Source: Armatimonadota bacterium (GTDB taxonomy: Bacteria; Sysuimicrobiota; Sysuimicrobiia; Sysuimicrobiales; Humicultoraceae). From it: a DNA stretch of 6,625 nt. This document shows, in pieces, positions 1 to 5,214 of the stretch (its first letter is position 1; each line of letters begins with the position of its first letter). The notes under the pieces were generated by a model that was given only the letters and a program-made list of their open reading frames with translations, was not told the DNA's origin and searched no databases. The stretch is taken from assembly GCA_016199305.1 (NCBI GenBank), contig JACQGZ010000006.1:1-6625 (forward strand), read 5' to 3'. A program made the translations under genes and the position numbers.

Positions 1-1315
1 CCGCCGGCCCCTCTTCATCCTCGGCGTCCTCGCGGCCGGTGGCGCCGGGGGTGTCCTCAGCCTCCGCCGCGGCTGGCTCTGCCGGCGCTGCGGTGGCCGG
101 CTCCTCCGCCTCGGCTGCGGGGGCCTCCATTGGCGCGGGGGCCTCGGTCGCCTCCGCTGCCTCGGGTGCTTCCGCCTCCGGCGCTATCGCGTCGGCGGGC
201 GCGGCCCCGGTCGGCACCGGCGTCTCGGCGGCGCCCTCTTCCGGCGGCAGATCGATGAAGAGCTTCTGCGCCTCGATCTCCTTCAACTGCGTCTCGCTCT
301 TGATGTCGATGCGCCACCCCGTCATCTTCGCCGCCAGACGGGCGTTCTGTCCCTCCCGGCCGATCGCCAGGGAGAGCTGGTGGTCGGGGACGATGACCTG
401 TGCCGTCTTGGTCTCCTCGGTGACGTTCACCCGCACCACCTTGGCGGGACTGAGCGCCGCACCGACGAAGAGGGCGGCATCCGGGTTCCAGGGGATGATG
501 TCGATCTTCTCCCCCCGCAGCTCGTCCACGATCGCCTGCACGCGCGACCCCTTGGGGCCGACGCAGGCGCCGACGGCGTCCACGTTCTTGTCGCGCGAGG
601 CCACGGCGATCTTGCTGCGCGCGCCGGCTTCGCGGGCGATGGCTTTGATCTCGACGATGCCTTCGTAGATCTCCGGGACCTCCAGTTCGAAGAGGCGCTT
701 CAGCAGGCCCGGGTGCGTCCGCGACACCACGATCTGCGGACCGCGCGTCCCCTGCCGCACCTCCACCACGTAGGCCTTCACCCGCTCCCCCTGCCGGTGG
801 GACTCCCGGGGGATCTGCTCCGGCGGCGGGAGCACCGCTTCAATCCGGCCCAGATCCAGGTAGACGTTCTTTCGCTCGATGCGCTGCACGACGCCGGTGA
901 CGATATCCCCTTCGCGGTCGCGGAACTCCTTGTAGACCAGTTCGCGCTCCGCCTCCCGCAGCCGCTGCACGACGACCTGCTTGGCGGTCTGGGCGGCGAT
1001 GCGGCCGAAGTCCTTGGGCGTGACCTCCAGCTCGACCATGTCGCCGATGGCGGCCGTGGGATCGTACTGGCGTACCTCGGCCAGGGCGATCTGCGTGGTG
1101 GCGTCCGCCACCTCCTCGGTGACGGTGCGGATCTGGTAGGCCCGCACCTCGCCCGTGTCGCGGCCCACCTCGATCCGCATGTTCTGCGCGGTGACGCCGA
1201 AGTTCTTCTTGTAGGCGGAGAGCAGGGCGGCCTCGATCGCTTCGACGATGACCTCCTTGCTGATCCCCTTCTCTTCCTCGAGCTGCTCCAGCGCGCGCAC
1301 CAGTTCGGCGTTCAT
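1..1315 (-). CDS. nusA: Transcription termination/antitermination factor NusA (3' end beyond the window)
   Basis: NusA binds RNA polymerase and nascent RNA and controls pausing, intrinsic termination and antitermination. 438 residues are visible and no stop is reached before the left edge. The N-terminus MNAELVRALEQLEEEKGISK is the classic RNAP-binding NusA domain (about 1-125). An S1 domain follows from about residue 136 (GDIVTGVVQR). KH1 carries GPKG at 253-256 and KH2 carries GREG at 319-322, followed by ARLAAKMTGWRIDIKSE. Past about residue 357 the chain becomes an Ala/Glu/Pro-rich acidic tail of at least 80 residues, with no sign of the AR1/AR2 repeats of enterobacterial NusA. The ATG overlaps the rimP stop as ATGA and has GGAG six bases upstream, so translational coupling to rimP is likely. 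By family gene order, ylxR and infB would be expected beyond the left edge, but they are not seen here. Confidence 0.97.
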   Translation of the reverse strand, partial: MNAELVRALEQLEEEKGISKEVIVEAIEAALLSAYKKNFGVTAQNMRIEVGRDTGEVRAYQIRTVTEEVADATTQIALAEVRQYDPTAAIGDMVELEVTPKDFGRIAAQTAKQVVVQRLREAERELVYKEFRDREGDIVTGVVQRIERKNVYLDLGRIEAVLPPPEQIPRESHRQGERVKAYVVEVRQGTRGPQIVVSRTHPGLLKRLFELEVPEIYEGIVEIKAIAREAGARSKIAVASRDKNVDAVGACVGPKGSRVQAIVDELRGEKIDIIPWNPDAALFVGAALSPAKVVRVNVTEETKTAQVIVPDHQLSLAIGREGQNARLAAKMTGWRIDIKSETQLKEIEAQKLFIDLPPEEGAAETPVPTGAAPADAIAPEAEAPEAAEATEAPAPMEAPAAEAEEPATAAPAEPAAAEAEDTPGATGREDAEDEEGPA

Positions 1316-1848
1316 GCGTCTCTCCGGCCTCCTCGAGCCAGGTCCTGCTTCAGCGTCTCCTCATCGACCACCAGGCGGGCGGCGGTCACCCGCTCGCGGG
1401 GCAACCGCACCGTCCGTCGGTGGGGCGCGGGCCCGACGGCCAGCTCCAACTCGACCTGCCCTGCCACCCCGCGCAGCCCCAGGAGCCGCCCTTTGAAGTG
1501 GCGCTGCCCCTCCAGCGGGGGCTCGATCCACACCTCTACCTGCCGTCCGGCGAAGCGGGAAAAGTCCGCATCCGTCCGCAGCGGGCGGTCGAGTCCCGGC
1601 GACGAGACCTCCAGCGTGTAGGCGTGCGGGATGAGATCGTGCAGGTCCAGCTGCCGGGAGAGGGCCTCGGAGACCCGCGCCAGTTCGTCCACGGTCACGC
1701 CTTCCGCGCCTTCGGCAAAGACGCGCACGAGGGTCCGCGGCCCATCACCCAACACCTCCACGTCCACCACCTCAAGCCCGAACCGTCCGGCAATGGGCCG
1801 GACCATGTCTTCCACCCGCTGTGTGATCACGCTGCGACCGGTCGCCAT
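1312..1848 (-). CDS. rimP: Ribosome maturation factor RimP
   Basis: RimP is a cytoplasmic assembly factor for the 30S ribosomal subunit. The product is 178 aa, slightly longer than the usual 150-170. The N-terminal domain (about 1-90) includes GLEVVDVEVLGDGPRTLVRV and the family hallmark LEVSSPGLDRPL at about 79-90. The C-terminal SH3-like domain spans about 95-165 (GRQVEVWI ... FKGRLLGL ... VRLPRERVTAARLV). There are two in-frame ATGs. The first (1854) lies only one base after GGAG, while the second (1848) lies seven bases after it, so 1848 is the better start. The open frame continues upstream to 2145, but that part crosses the leader terminator and the asnS end and is not coding. The stop overlaps the nusA start (ATGA). 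The gene is preceded by its own promoter and a leader terminator, so attenuation is likely. Confidence 0.95.
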   Translation of the reverse strand: MATGRSVITQRVEDMVRPIAGRFGLEVVDVEVLGDGPRTLVRVFAEGAEGVTVDELARVSEALSRQLDLHDLIPHAYTLEVSSPGLDRPLRTDADFSRFAGRQVEVWIEPPLEGQRHFKGRLLGLRGVAGQVELELAVGPAPHRRTVRLPRERVTAARLVVDEETLKQDLARGGRRDA

Positions 1849-1855
1849 GCCCATG

Positions 1856-1859
1856 CTCC
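1856..1859 (-). promoter_or_regulatory. rimP Shine-Dalgarno site, may be sequestered
   Basis: GGAG lies seven bases before the ATG at 1848 and one base before the in-frame ATG at 1854, which selects 1848 as the start. The surrounding GTCGGA (1857-1862) can pair with TCCGAC (1879-1884), which is part of the terminator hairpin just upstream. The SD can therefore be either free or paired, depending on leader folding. The pairing is seen in the sequence. Its use in the cell is inferred. Confidence 0.75.
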
Positions 1860-1864
1860 GACTC

Positions 1865-1894
1865 AAAAAAAAGAGCGGGTCGGAACCCACTCTC
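1865..1894 (-). terminator. Intrinsic terminator in the rimP leader (candidate attenuator)
   Basis: In the minus-strand transcript, AGAGTGGGT (1893-1885) pairs along its full nine bases with ACCCGCTCT (1880-1872), with one G-U pair. The loop is TCCG, and seven further U residues follow at 1871-1865, making an eight-U run with the last stem base. This is a textbook intrinsic terminator. It lies downstream of a good promoter (1941-1970) and only five bases before the rimP SD. It therefore fits an attenuator controlling rimP-nusA. It could alternatively, or additionally, end transcription from asnS. NusA-dependent leader termination of this operon is known in Bacillus, which makes autoregulation plausible here. 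Confidence 0.85.
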
Positions 1895-1907
1895 CACCAG
1901 CGACAGG

Positions 1908-1929
1908 CGGCCCCATCCGTCACGGGCCG
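1908..1929 (-). promoter_or_regulatory. Leader hairpin upstream of the rimP attenuator
   Basis: In the minus-strand RNA, CGGCCC (1929-1924) pairs perfectly with GGGCCG (1913-1908) around a ten-base loop. It would be the first structure formed after initiation from the promoter at 1941-1970, and it precedes the terminator hairpin by 14 bases. It may be a pause or 5'-stabilising hairpin, or part of the attenuator. The function is inferred only from position. Confidence 0.45.
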
Positions 1930-1940
1930 AATACCTATCG

Positions 1941-1970
1941 AGCATATCACGGACAGGCGGGAAATGACAA
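1941..1970 (-). promoter_or_regulatory. Sigma-70-type promoter for rimP-nusA
   Basis: On the minus strand, TTGTCA (1970-1965) is separated by 18 bases from TATGCT (1946-1941). The -10 is preceded by TG plus one base, giving an extended -10 (TGATATGCT). The predicted start lies near 1934, about 85 bases before the rimP ATG, and the leader contains a hairpin and an intrinsic terminator. The promoter sits entirely between the asnS stop (1998) and rimP. In such GC-rich DNA the AT-rich hexamers stand out. Confidence 0.65.
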
Positions 1971-1979
1971 GACAAACCG

Positions 1980-1997
1980 CTGACGTGGCTGACGTGG
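1980..1997. repeat. Tandem 9-bp repeat CTGACGTGG x2
   Basis: Two adjacent exact copies of CTGACGTGG occupy 1980-1988 and 1989-1997, between the asnS stop codon and the rimP -35 hexamer (1965-1970). Both copies contain ACGT. Their position about ten bases upstream of the -35, with nearly helical-turn phasing, would suit an activator or UP-like site, but chance duplication cannot be excluded. Confidence 0.5.
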
Positions 1998-3302
1998 TTA
2001 CGGCGACAATCGGTTCAGCAGCCGGGGAAACGGGATCGCCTCCCGGATGTGTTCCAGGCCGCAGATCCAGGCCACGGTGCGCTCGATGCCCAGTCCGAAG
2101 CCGCTGTGCGGGACTGAGCCGTAGCGGCGCAGGTCGAGGTACCACTCGTAGGTCGCCCGCGGCAGCCCGTACTCGGCCAGCCGCCGTTCGAGCAACGCCA
2201 GGTCGTGTATGCGCTCTCCACCGCCGATGATCTCTCCATACCCGTCGGGCGCGAGGAGGTCGGCGGACAGCACCACCTCGGGTCGCGCTGGATCCGGCTG
2301 CATATAGAACGCCTTGCAGGCGGCCGGGTAGCGGTGCACGAACACCGGGCGATCGAAGTGCGAGGAGATCACCGTCTCCTCGTCCGCGCCGAAGTCCTCC
2401 CCCCAGGGGACGGGTTTGCCCGCCGCGGCCAGGATCTCCCTCGCCTCATCGTAGGCGATGCGCGGGAACGGGGGGACGACCCGCCGCAGCGGCTCCGGAT
2501 CGCGGCCGAGCGTCGCCAGTTCGCGCGCGCGGTGCTGGAGGGTGTCGCGGACGATGGCGGCGACGAAGGCCTCCGCCAGATCCATGTAGCCATCCAGGGC
2601 CAGGTAGGCCACCTCCGGTTCGAGCATCCAGAACTCCGTGAGGTGGCGGCGGGTCTTGCTCTTCTCGGCGCGGAAGGTGGGGCCGAAGCAGTACACCCGG
2701 CCGAAGGCGGCGGCGGCCGCCTCGTTGTAGAGCTGTCCGGACTGCGTCAGGTAGGCCCGGCCCAGGTCGAAGTACTCCACGTCGAACAGCGTGGTCGTGC
2801 CCTCCACCGACGCGGGGGTGAGGATGGGGGCGTCCACCCGCAGGAATCCCGACCCGTCGAGGAAGGCGGCGGCGGCGCGGATGACCTCCGCGCGCACGCG
2901 CATGACCGCGTGCTGCCGGGGGGAACGCAGCCAGAGGTGGCGGTGATCCATCAGGAACTCCACCCCGTGCTCCTTCGGGGTGATCGGATAGGGGGCGGCC
3001 TCCTGGACGACGGTCAGCGCGCGCACGGTGACCTCGACGCCGCCGGGGGCGCGGCGATCCGCCCGGACCAAACCCGTGAGGATGAGGCTGCTCTCCGCCG
3101 GCAGGTGGTCGGCGCGGGCGAAGGTCTCGGCGTCCACCTCCTTCCCCGAGACCACGGCCTGCGCGAGGCCGGTCCCGTCGCGGACGAGCAGAAAGTGGAT
3201 CCCCCCGCTGCTGCGCCGATTCGCCAGCCAGCCGCGGACCTCCACCGTCTCCCCGACGTGTCCGGGGAGCGCCTCGATGAACACCACTGGGGCCGCCCTC
3301 AT
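1998..3302 (-). CDS. asnS: Asparaginyl-tRNA synthetase (class IIb)
   Basis: AsnRS charges tRNA-Asn with asparagine using ATP. The product is 434 aa, normal for the family. The N-terminal OB-fold anticodon domain spans about 18-105 ([20 protein letters not shown]). The class II core has motif 1 near 153-165 ([13 protein letters not shown]), motif 2 at 207-230 ([10 protein letters not shown] then [14 protein letters not shown]) and motif 3 at 401-413 ([13 protein letters not shown]). The ending [15 protein letters not shown] and motif 2 are of the AsnRS rather than AspRS type. The ATG at 3302 has no convincing SD. A GTG at 3287 (residue 6) lies eight bases after GAGGG and is a possible alternative. 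The open frame reaches an ATG at 3392 inside the preceding gene, but that extension is low-complexity and unlike the family. It follows the cysteine-module gene by 43 bases and probably shares its transcript. Confidence 0.96.
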   Translation of the reverse strand: MRAAPVVFIEALPGHVGETVEVRGWLANRRSSGGIHFLLVRDGTGLAQAVVSGKEVDAETFARADHLPAESSLILTGLVRADRRAPGGVEVTVRALTVVQEAAPYPITPKEHGVEFLMDHRHLWLRSPRQHAVMRVRAEVIRAAAAFLDGSGFLRVDAPILTPASVEGTTTLFDVEYFDLGRAYLTQSGQLYNEAAAAAFGRVYCFGPTFRAEKSKTRRHLTEFWMLEPEVAYLALDGYMDLAEAFVAAIVRDTLQHRARELATLGRDPEPLRRVVPPFPRIAYDEAREILAAAGKPVPWGEDFGADEETVISSHFDRPVFVHRYPAACKAFYMQPDPARPEVVLSADLLAPDGYGEIIGGGERIHDLALLERRLAEYGLPRATYEWYLDLRRYGSVPHSGFGLGIERTVAWICGLEHIREAIPFPRLLNRLSP

Positions 3303-3345
3303 GCGGCCGCCAGCGGCGCCACGGGGGAGGAGAGACGGATCGGGT

Positions 3346-3783
3346 CTACCAGAAGTGCTGGTACTTCGCGGCGAAGCGGCGCTCGAGTTCATCCTTATAG
3401 AGGTGGTACACCGGGCACTCCCGCGTCATGCACACCTGCAGGGCCGTGTTGCAGAAGGCCTCCGGAACCTCCCAGCAGCGCCGGTTAATAAAGTAGGCCT
3501 GGCAGACCCCCTTCTTCGGCAGGAGGACCGGCGCCTCGGGAAGGGCTGGCTCGCCGCCCGGGGCCGGCGGCATGGTGCGGGGCGCGCCCGGACCGGCGGG
3601 GGGGGCCGGCGCGGTCGCCCCTGAGGCCGGCACGGGTTCGCGGACCAGCCGGAGGAGGGGGCGGGCCTCCACCGTCTGATGGCGGTGCGGGACGGTCGCC
3701 TCCGCCAGCGCCTCCATCTCCTGGGAGGCCCCCTCGAGGATCTCCCTAACGCCGCGCCGCAGCTCCTCTCGCCCTTTGCTCAT
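3346..3783 (-). CDS. Unrecognised 145-aa protein with C-terminal five-cysteine module
   Basis: I do not recognise a named family. The N-terminus (1-45) is charged and probably helical. Residues about 48-88 form a Pro/Ala/Gly-rich, likely flexible linker. The C-terminal 57 residues form a compact module with cysteines at 94, 103, 111, 118 and 123 (pattern [29 protein letters not shown]) and end in [11 protein letters not shown]. Such spacing suggests metal or Fe-S binding, but no known motif is matched. The ATG lies inside the parA 3' end (38-nt overlap) and is preceded by a 12-base perfect complement of the 16S tail, so it is surely translated, probably together with ParA. There is no signal peptide or membrane segment, so it should be cytoplasmic. 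A ParA partner is possible but unproven. Confidence 0.85.
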   Translation of the reverse strand: MSKGREELRRGVREILEGASQEMEALAEATVPHRHQTVEARPLLRLVREPVPASGATAPAPPAGPGAPRTMPPAPGGEPALPEAPVLLPKKGVCQAYFINRRCWEVPEAFCNTALQVCMTRECPVYHLYKDELERRFAAKYQHFW

Positions 3784-4570
3784 GCGCGATCACCTCCTTC
3801 GCCAGGTTCAGATACTGCTGGGCGCCGCGTGAGTCCGGCTGCGTCACGAACAGCGGCACGCCGTTCATCGACGACTCCACCAGTTTGATGTTGAAGTGGA
3901 TCGTGGTCCGGAAGACCGCGTCGCCGAAGCGCTCACGGATGCCCTCGAGGATTTCGTTGCTGATGTTGGTGCGCGCATCATACATCGTGGGCAGGACGCC
4001 GATGATCTCCACCTGATGGCCGACCTCTTCGCGGACCATTTGCATCGTGCGCAGCAGCTGCCGCATCCCGATCAGCGCGTAGTAATGGGTCTGGATGGGA
4101 ATGATCACCCCGTCACAGGCGACCAGCGCGTTCAGGGTGAGTAGCCCGAGGGACGGGGGCGTATCCAGGATGACAAATTCAAAGGCGGAGATGGCCGGCC
4201 CGAGCCGCCTGCGCAGCGCCTTCTCCCGGCCGAGGCGGGGGGCGAGCTCCAGTTCCGCCGCCGCCAGATCAATGGAGGCCGGGGCCAGGGTGAGGTTCTT
4301 GACCTTGGTCTCGGTGAAGATCTCCTCCAGGGGCGGGCCCTGGCCGTCCTCGCCCCCTTCGACCAGGACGTGGTAGATCGTCCGGCCCAGCGCTCCGGGG
4401 TCCACGCCGAGGCTGACCGTCGCGTTGGCCTGCGGGTCGAGATCGATCAGCAGGGTGCGACGGCCCGAATGCGCCAGGGAGGCGCTGAGATTGACCGCCG
4501 TGGTGGTTTTGCCGCAGCCGCCCTTCTGGTTCACGAGAGCGATGACGCGCGTCTGCGTGGGTGAGTGCAA
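3746..4570 (-). CDS. parA: ParA/Soj-family chromosome-partitioning ATPase
   Basis: ParA-type ATPases dimerise on ATP, bind DNA non-specifically and position cargo such as chromosome origins, usually with ParB. The product is 274 aa, a little longer than Soj. It has a deviant Walker A, KGGCGKTT, at 16-23, with signature Lys16 and Cys in place of the common Val. Walker A' is LLIDLDPQANAT at 40-51, and Walker B is FVILDTPPSLG at 132-142 with Asp136. The middle holds GVIIPIQTHYYALIG and the end holds VPLFVTQPDSRGAQQYLNLAKEV, all typical of Soj. The start is TTG at 4570, because GGAGG lies six bases upstream and the in-frame sequence immediately gives the ParA N-terminus. An ATG at 4583 is out of frame. 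No parB is visible, so this is an orphan ParA here. A ParA for another cargo is possible. Confidence 0.95.
   Translation of the reverse strand: MHSPTQTRVIALVNQKGGCGKTTTAVNLSASLAHSGRRTLLIDLDPQANATVSLGVDPGALGRTIYHVLVEGGEDGQGPPLEEIFTETKVKNLTLAPASIDLAAAELELAPRLGREKALRRRLGPAISAFEFVILDTPPSLGLLTLNALVACDGVIIPIQTHYYALIGMRQLLRTMQMVREEVGHQVEIIGVLPTMYDARTNISNEILEGIRERFGDAVFRTTIHFNIKLVESSMNGVPLFVTQPDSRGAQQYLNLAKEVIAHEQRARGAAARR
3788..3799 (-). promoter_or_regulatory. Extended Shine-Dalgarno inside parA for the cysteine-module gene
   Basis: The minus strand reads AAGGAGGTGATC, an exact 12-base complement of the conserved 3' end of 16S rRNA (GATCACCTCCTT). It ends four bases before the ATG at 3783, leaving nine bases between GGAGG and ATG. 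The same bases encode Lys-Glu-Val-Ile near the ParA C-terminus, so the overlap holds both a coding and a strong initiation signal. It fixes the downstream start codon firmly. Confidence 0.9.
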
Positions 4571-4576
4571 CCGTTT

Positions 4577-4581
4577 CCTCC
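4577..4581 (-). promoter_or_regulatory. Shine-Dalgarno fixing the parA TTG start
   Basis: GGAGG on the minus strand lies six bases before TTG at 4570-4568. It supports TTG over the out-of-frame ATG at 4583, which lies just upstream of the SD. A strong hairpin (4586-4610) ends four bases upstream of it. Confidence 0.85.
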
Positions 4582-4585
4582 ATGG

Positions 4586-4610
4586 GCGGCCGGTCGACCT
4601 GACCGGCCGC
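4586..4610. repeat. Perfect 10-bp inverted repeat upstream of parA
   Basis: GCGGCCGGTC (4586-4595) and GACCGGCCGC (4601-4610) are exact reverse complements separated by five bases. The repeat lies in the 52-bp gap between the 130-aa gene and parA, four bases before the parA SD. There is no U-tract on either strand, so it is not an intrinsic terminator. It could be a protein operator or an RNA hairpin tuning parA translation or mRNA decay. It does not resemble the Bacillus-type parS (TGTTTCACGTGAAACA). Confidence 0.8.
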
Positions 4611-4622
4611 GCTGCCCGCCCC

Positions 4623-5015
4623 TCAGTTCAACAGGGGCGTGGTGCGACGTTCTGCCGCGTTGAGCACCGCGCGCACGGCCGCCTCCTCGGGGATGCGGTC
4701 ACTGACGGCGCTGCCGACGAGTCGCTCTTCCACCTCCTCGGAGCGGAGTCGGAGCTGGACGATGACGGCGTCGCGTTGGGCGATCGACTGCAAGACGGCC
4801 TCGTCGAAGCGGAGGTGCCAGGGTTGGGGCAGGAACTGGTTGAGGGCAGAAACGGTCGCCGCCGCCGCGGCCTGCACGGTGCCCCGCACTCCTTCCCCTG
4901 TCTCGGCGCGGCCGAGCATCATGCGGTCGTCGTGGGCCAACTCCACATCCACCCGCACCCGCCCCGCTTCCCGCTCGATCGTCAGCCGGTTGACCCGCAG
5001 TCGCGCTGCGCCCAT
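4623..5015 (-). CDS. Unrecognised 130-aa protein with duplicated beta-beta-alpha unit
   Basis: I do not recognise the family. The 130-aa product appears to contain two similar units. The first (about 19-62) has RVRVDVELAHDDRMMLGRAE followed by an Ala-rich helix (VQAAAAATVSALNQFL). The second (about 82-123) has DAVIVQLRLRSEEVEERLVG followed by EEAAVRAVLNAAER. Each reads as two strands and a helix. There is no signal peptide, membrane segment or cysteine. It is the first gene of the leftward cluster, 52 bp before parA. The ATG at 5015 gives a clean protein but has only a weak purine stretch (AGAGAG) before it. The open frame continues to 5297 across the divergent promoter region and shows no coding character there. 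Confidence that it is a gene is good, because the alternating polar/hydrophobic pattern is protein-like and the gene spacing is tight. Confidence 0.75.
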   Translation of the reverse strand: MGAARLRVNRLTIEREAGRVRVDVELAHDDRMMLGRAETGEGVRGTVQAAAAATVSALNQFLPQPWHLRFDEAVLQSIAQRDAVIVQLRLRSEEVEERLVGSAVSDRIPEEAAVRAVLNAAERRTTPLLN

Positions 5016-5117
5016 CTCTCTGATGGTTCGACCCGGCCCCCATATTTCCTCTCCCCGGCGCCGCCGGACCACAAGATACGGGCTGAGGCCGTCCTGCCGG
5101 CGCGGGTGCGGACAGGG

Positions 5118-5137
5118 CGCTCCCGCTGGCGGGGGCG
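5118..5137. repeat. GC-rich inverted repeat at the FBPA promoter
   Basis: CGCTCCCG (5118-5125) pairs with CGGGGGCG (5130-5137) across a four-base CTGG loop, giving eight pairs with one G-T. It covers the place where a -35 element would lie for the -10 at 5151. No good -35 hexamer is visible, so this could be a regulator site at a factor-dependent promoter. A chance GC-rich palindrome is also possible. Confidence 0.4.
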
Positions 5138-5150
5138 GTTGGAAGGGCGG

Positions 5151-5156
5151 TACAAT
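5151..5156 (+). promoter_or_regulatory. Candidate -10 element for FBPA
   Basis: TACAAT matches five of six bases of the sigma-70 -10 consensus and stands out in GC-rich DNA. Transcription would start near 5163, leaving a leader of about 50 bases before the ATG at 5215. The -35 region has no consensus hexamer at 16-19 bases and instead holds an inverted repeat. Confidence 0.5.
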
Positions 5157-5200
5157 CGAAGCCAGACGCCTTAGCCCTTCACCCAGCGGTTCGCAATCCG

Positions 5201-5208
5201 AAAGGAGG
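5201..5208 (+). promoter_or_regulatory. Strong Shine-Dalgarno of FBPA
   Basis: AAAGGAGG lies six bases before ATG 5215. It supports that start against the open frame that runs upstream to 4639 through the divergent region and antisense to the 130-aa gene. Confidence 0.85.
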
Positions 5209-5214
5209 CCGCGC

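Larger units (their letters stand above)
5016..5214. other. Divergent intergenic region between the parA cluster and FBPA
   Basis: This 199-bp stretch holds no gene that I can support. On the plus side it contains a -10-like TACAAT (5151-5156), an inverted repeat just upstream of it (5118-5137) and the FBPA SD (5201-5208). A promoter for the leftward 130-aa gene must also lie here or upstream, but I find no convincing hexamer pair on the minus strand. A purine-rich GGGGAGAGG lies just before an out-of-frame ATG at 5043. Confidence 0.6.

Noticed and set aside
39..668. 209-codon plus-strand Ala/Ser/Gly-rich open frame
   Set aside because: It is the reverse of the NusA acidic tail and KH region. 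Its repeat-like look simply mirrors the Ala/Glu/Pro codons of nusA.
380..1621. 413-codon plus-strand open frame
   Set aside because: It lies antisense to nusA and rimP, which are unmistakable. The translation is His/Asp/Leu/Gly-rich low-complexity sequence typical of a GC-rich shadow frame.
1865..1940. T-box riboswitch in the rimP leader
   Set aside because: The leader is too short and lacks the T-box sequence (GGTGG-ACCGCG type) and Stem I. It is better described as a simple attenuator.
1849..2145. N-terminal extension of RimP
   Set aside because: It would cross an intrinsic terminator, a promoter and the asnS 3' end. The RimP family starts at about the ATG at 1848.
2205..3488. 427-codon plus-strand open frame
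   Set aside because: It is antisense to asnS and the cysteine-module gene, with no recognisable domain and a biased Gly/Arg/Val/His composition.
4586..4610. Canonical parS site
   Set aside because: The inverted repeat does not resemble TGTTTCACGTGAAACA, and no ParB gene is present.
4699..5043. Minus-strand frame with a strong SD overlapping the 130-aa gene
   Set aside because: The translation is Arg/Gly/Ala/Pro-rich and without structure, while the other frame gives a regular beta/alpha pattern. Only the SD is notable, and it is reported as a finding.
4639..5214. 192-residue N-terminal extension of FBPA
   Set aside because: The extension runs antisense to the 130-aa gene and through the promoter region. 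The family start MRITVSLIKADIG has its own AAAGGAGG.
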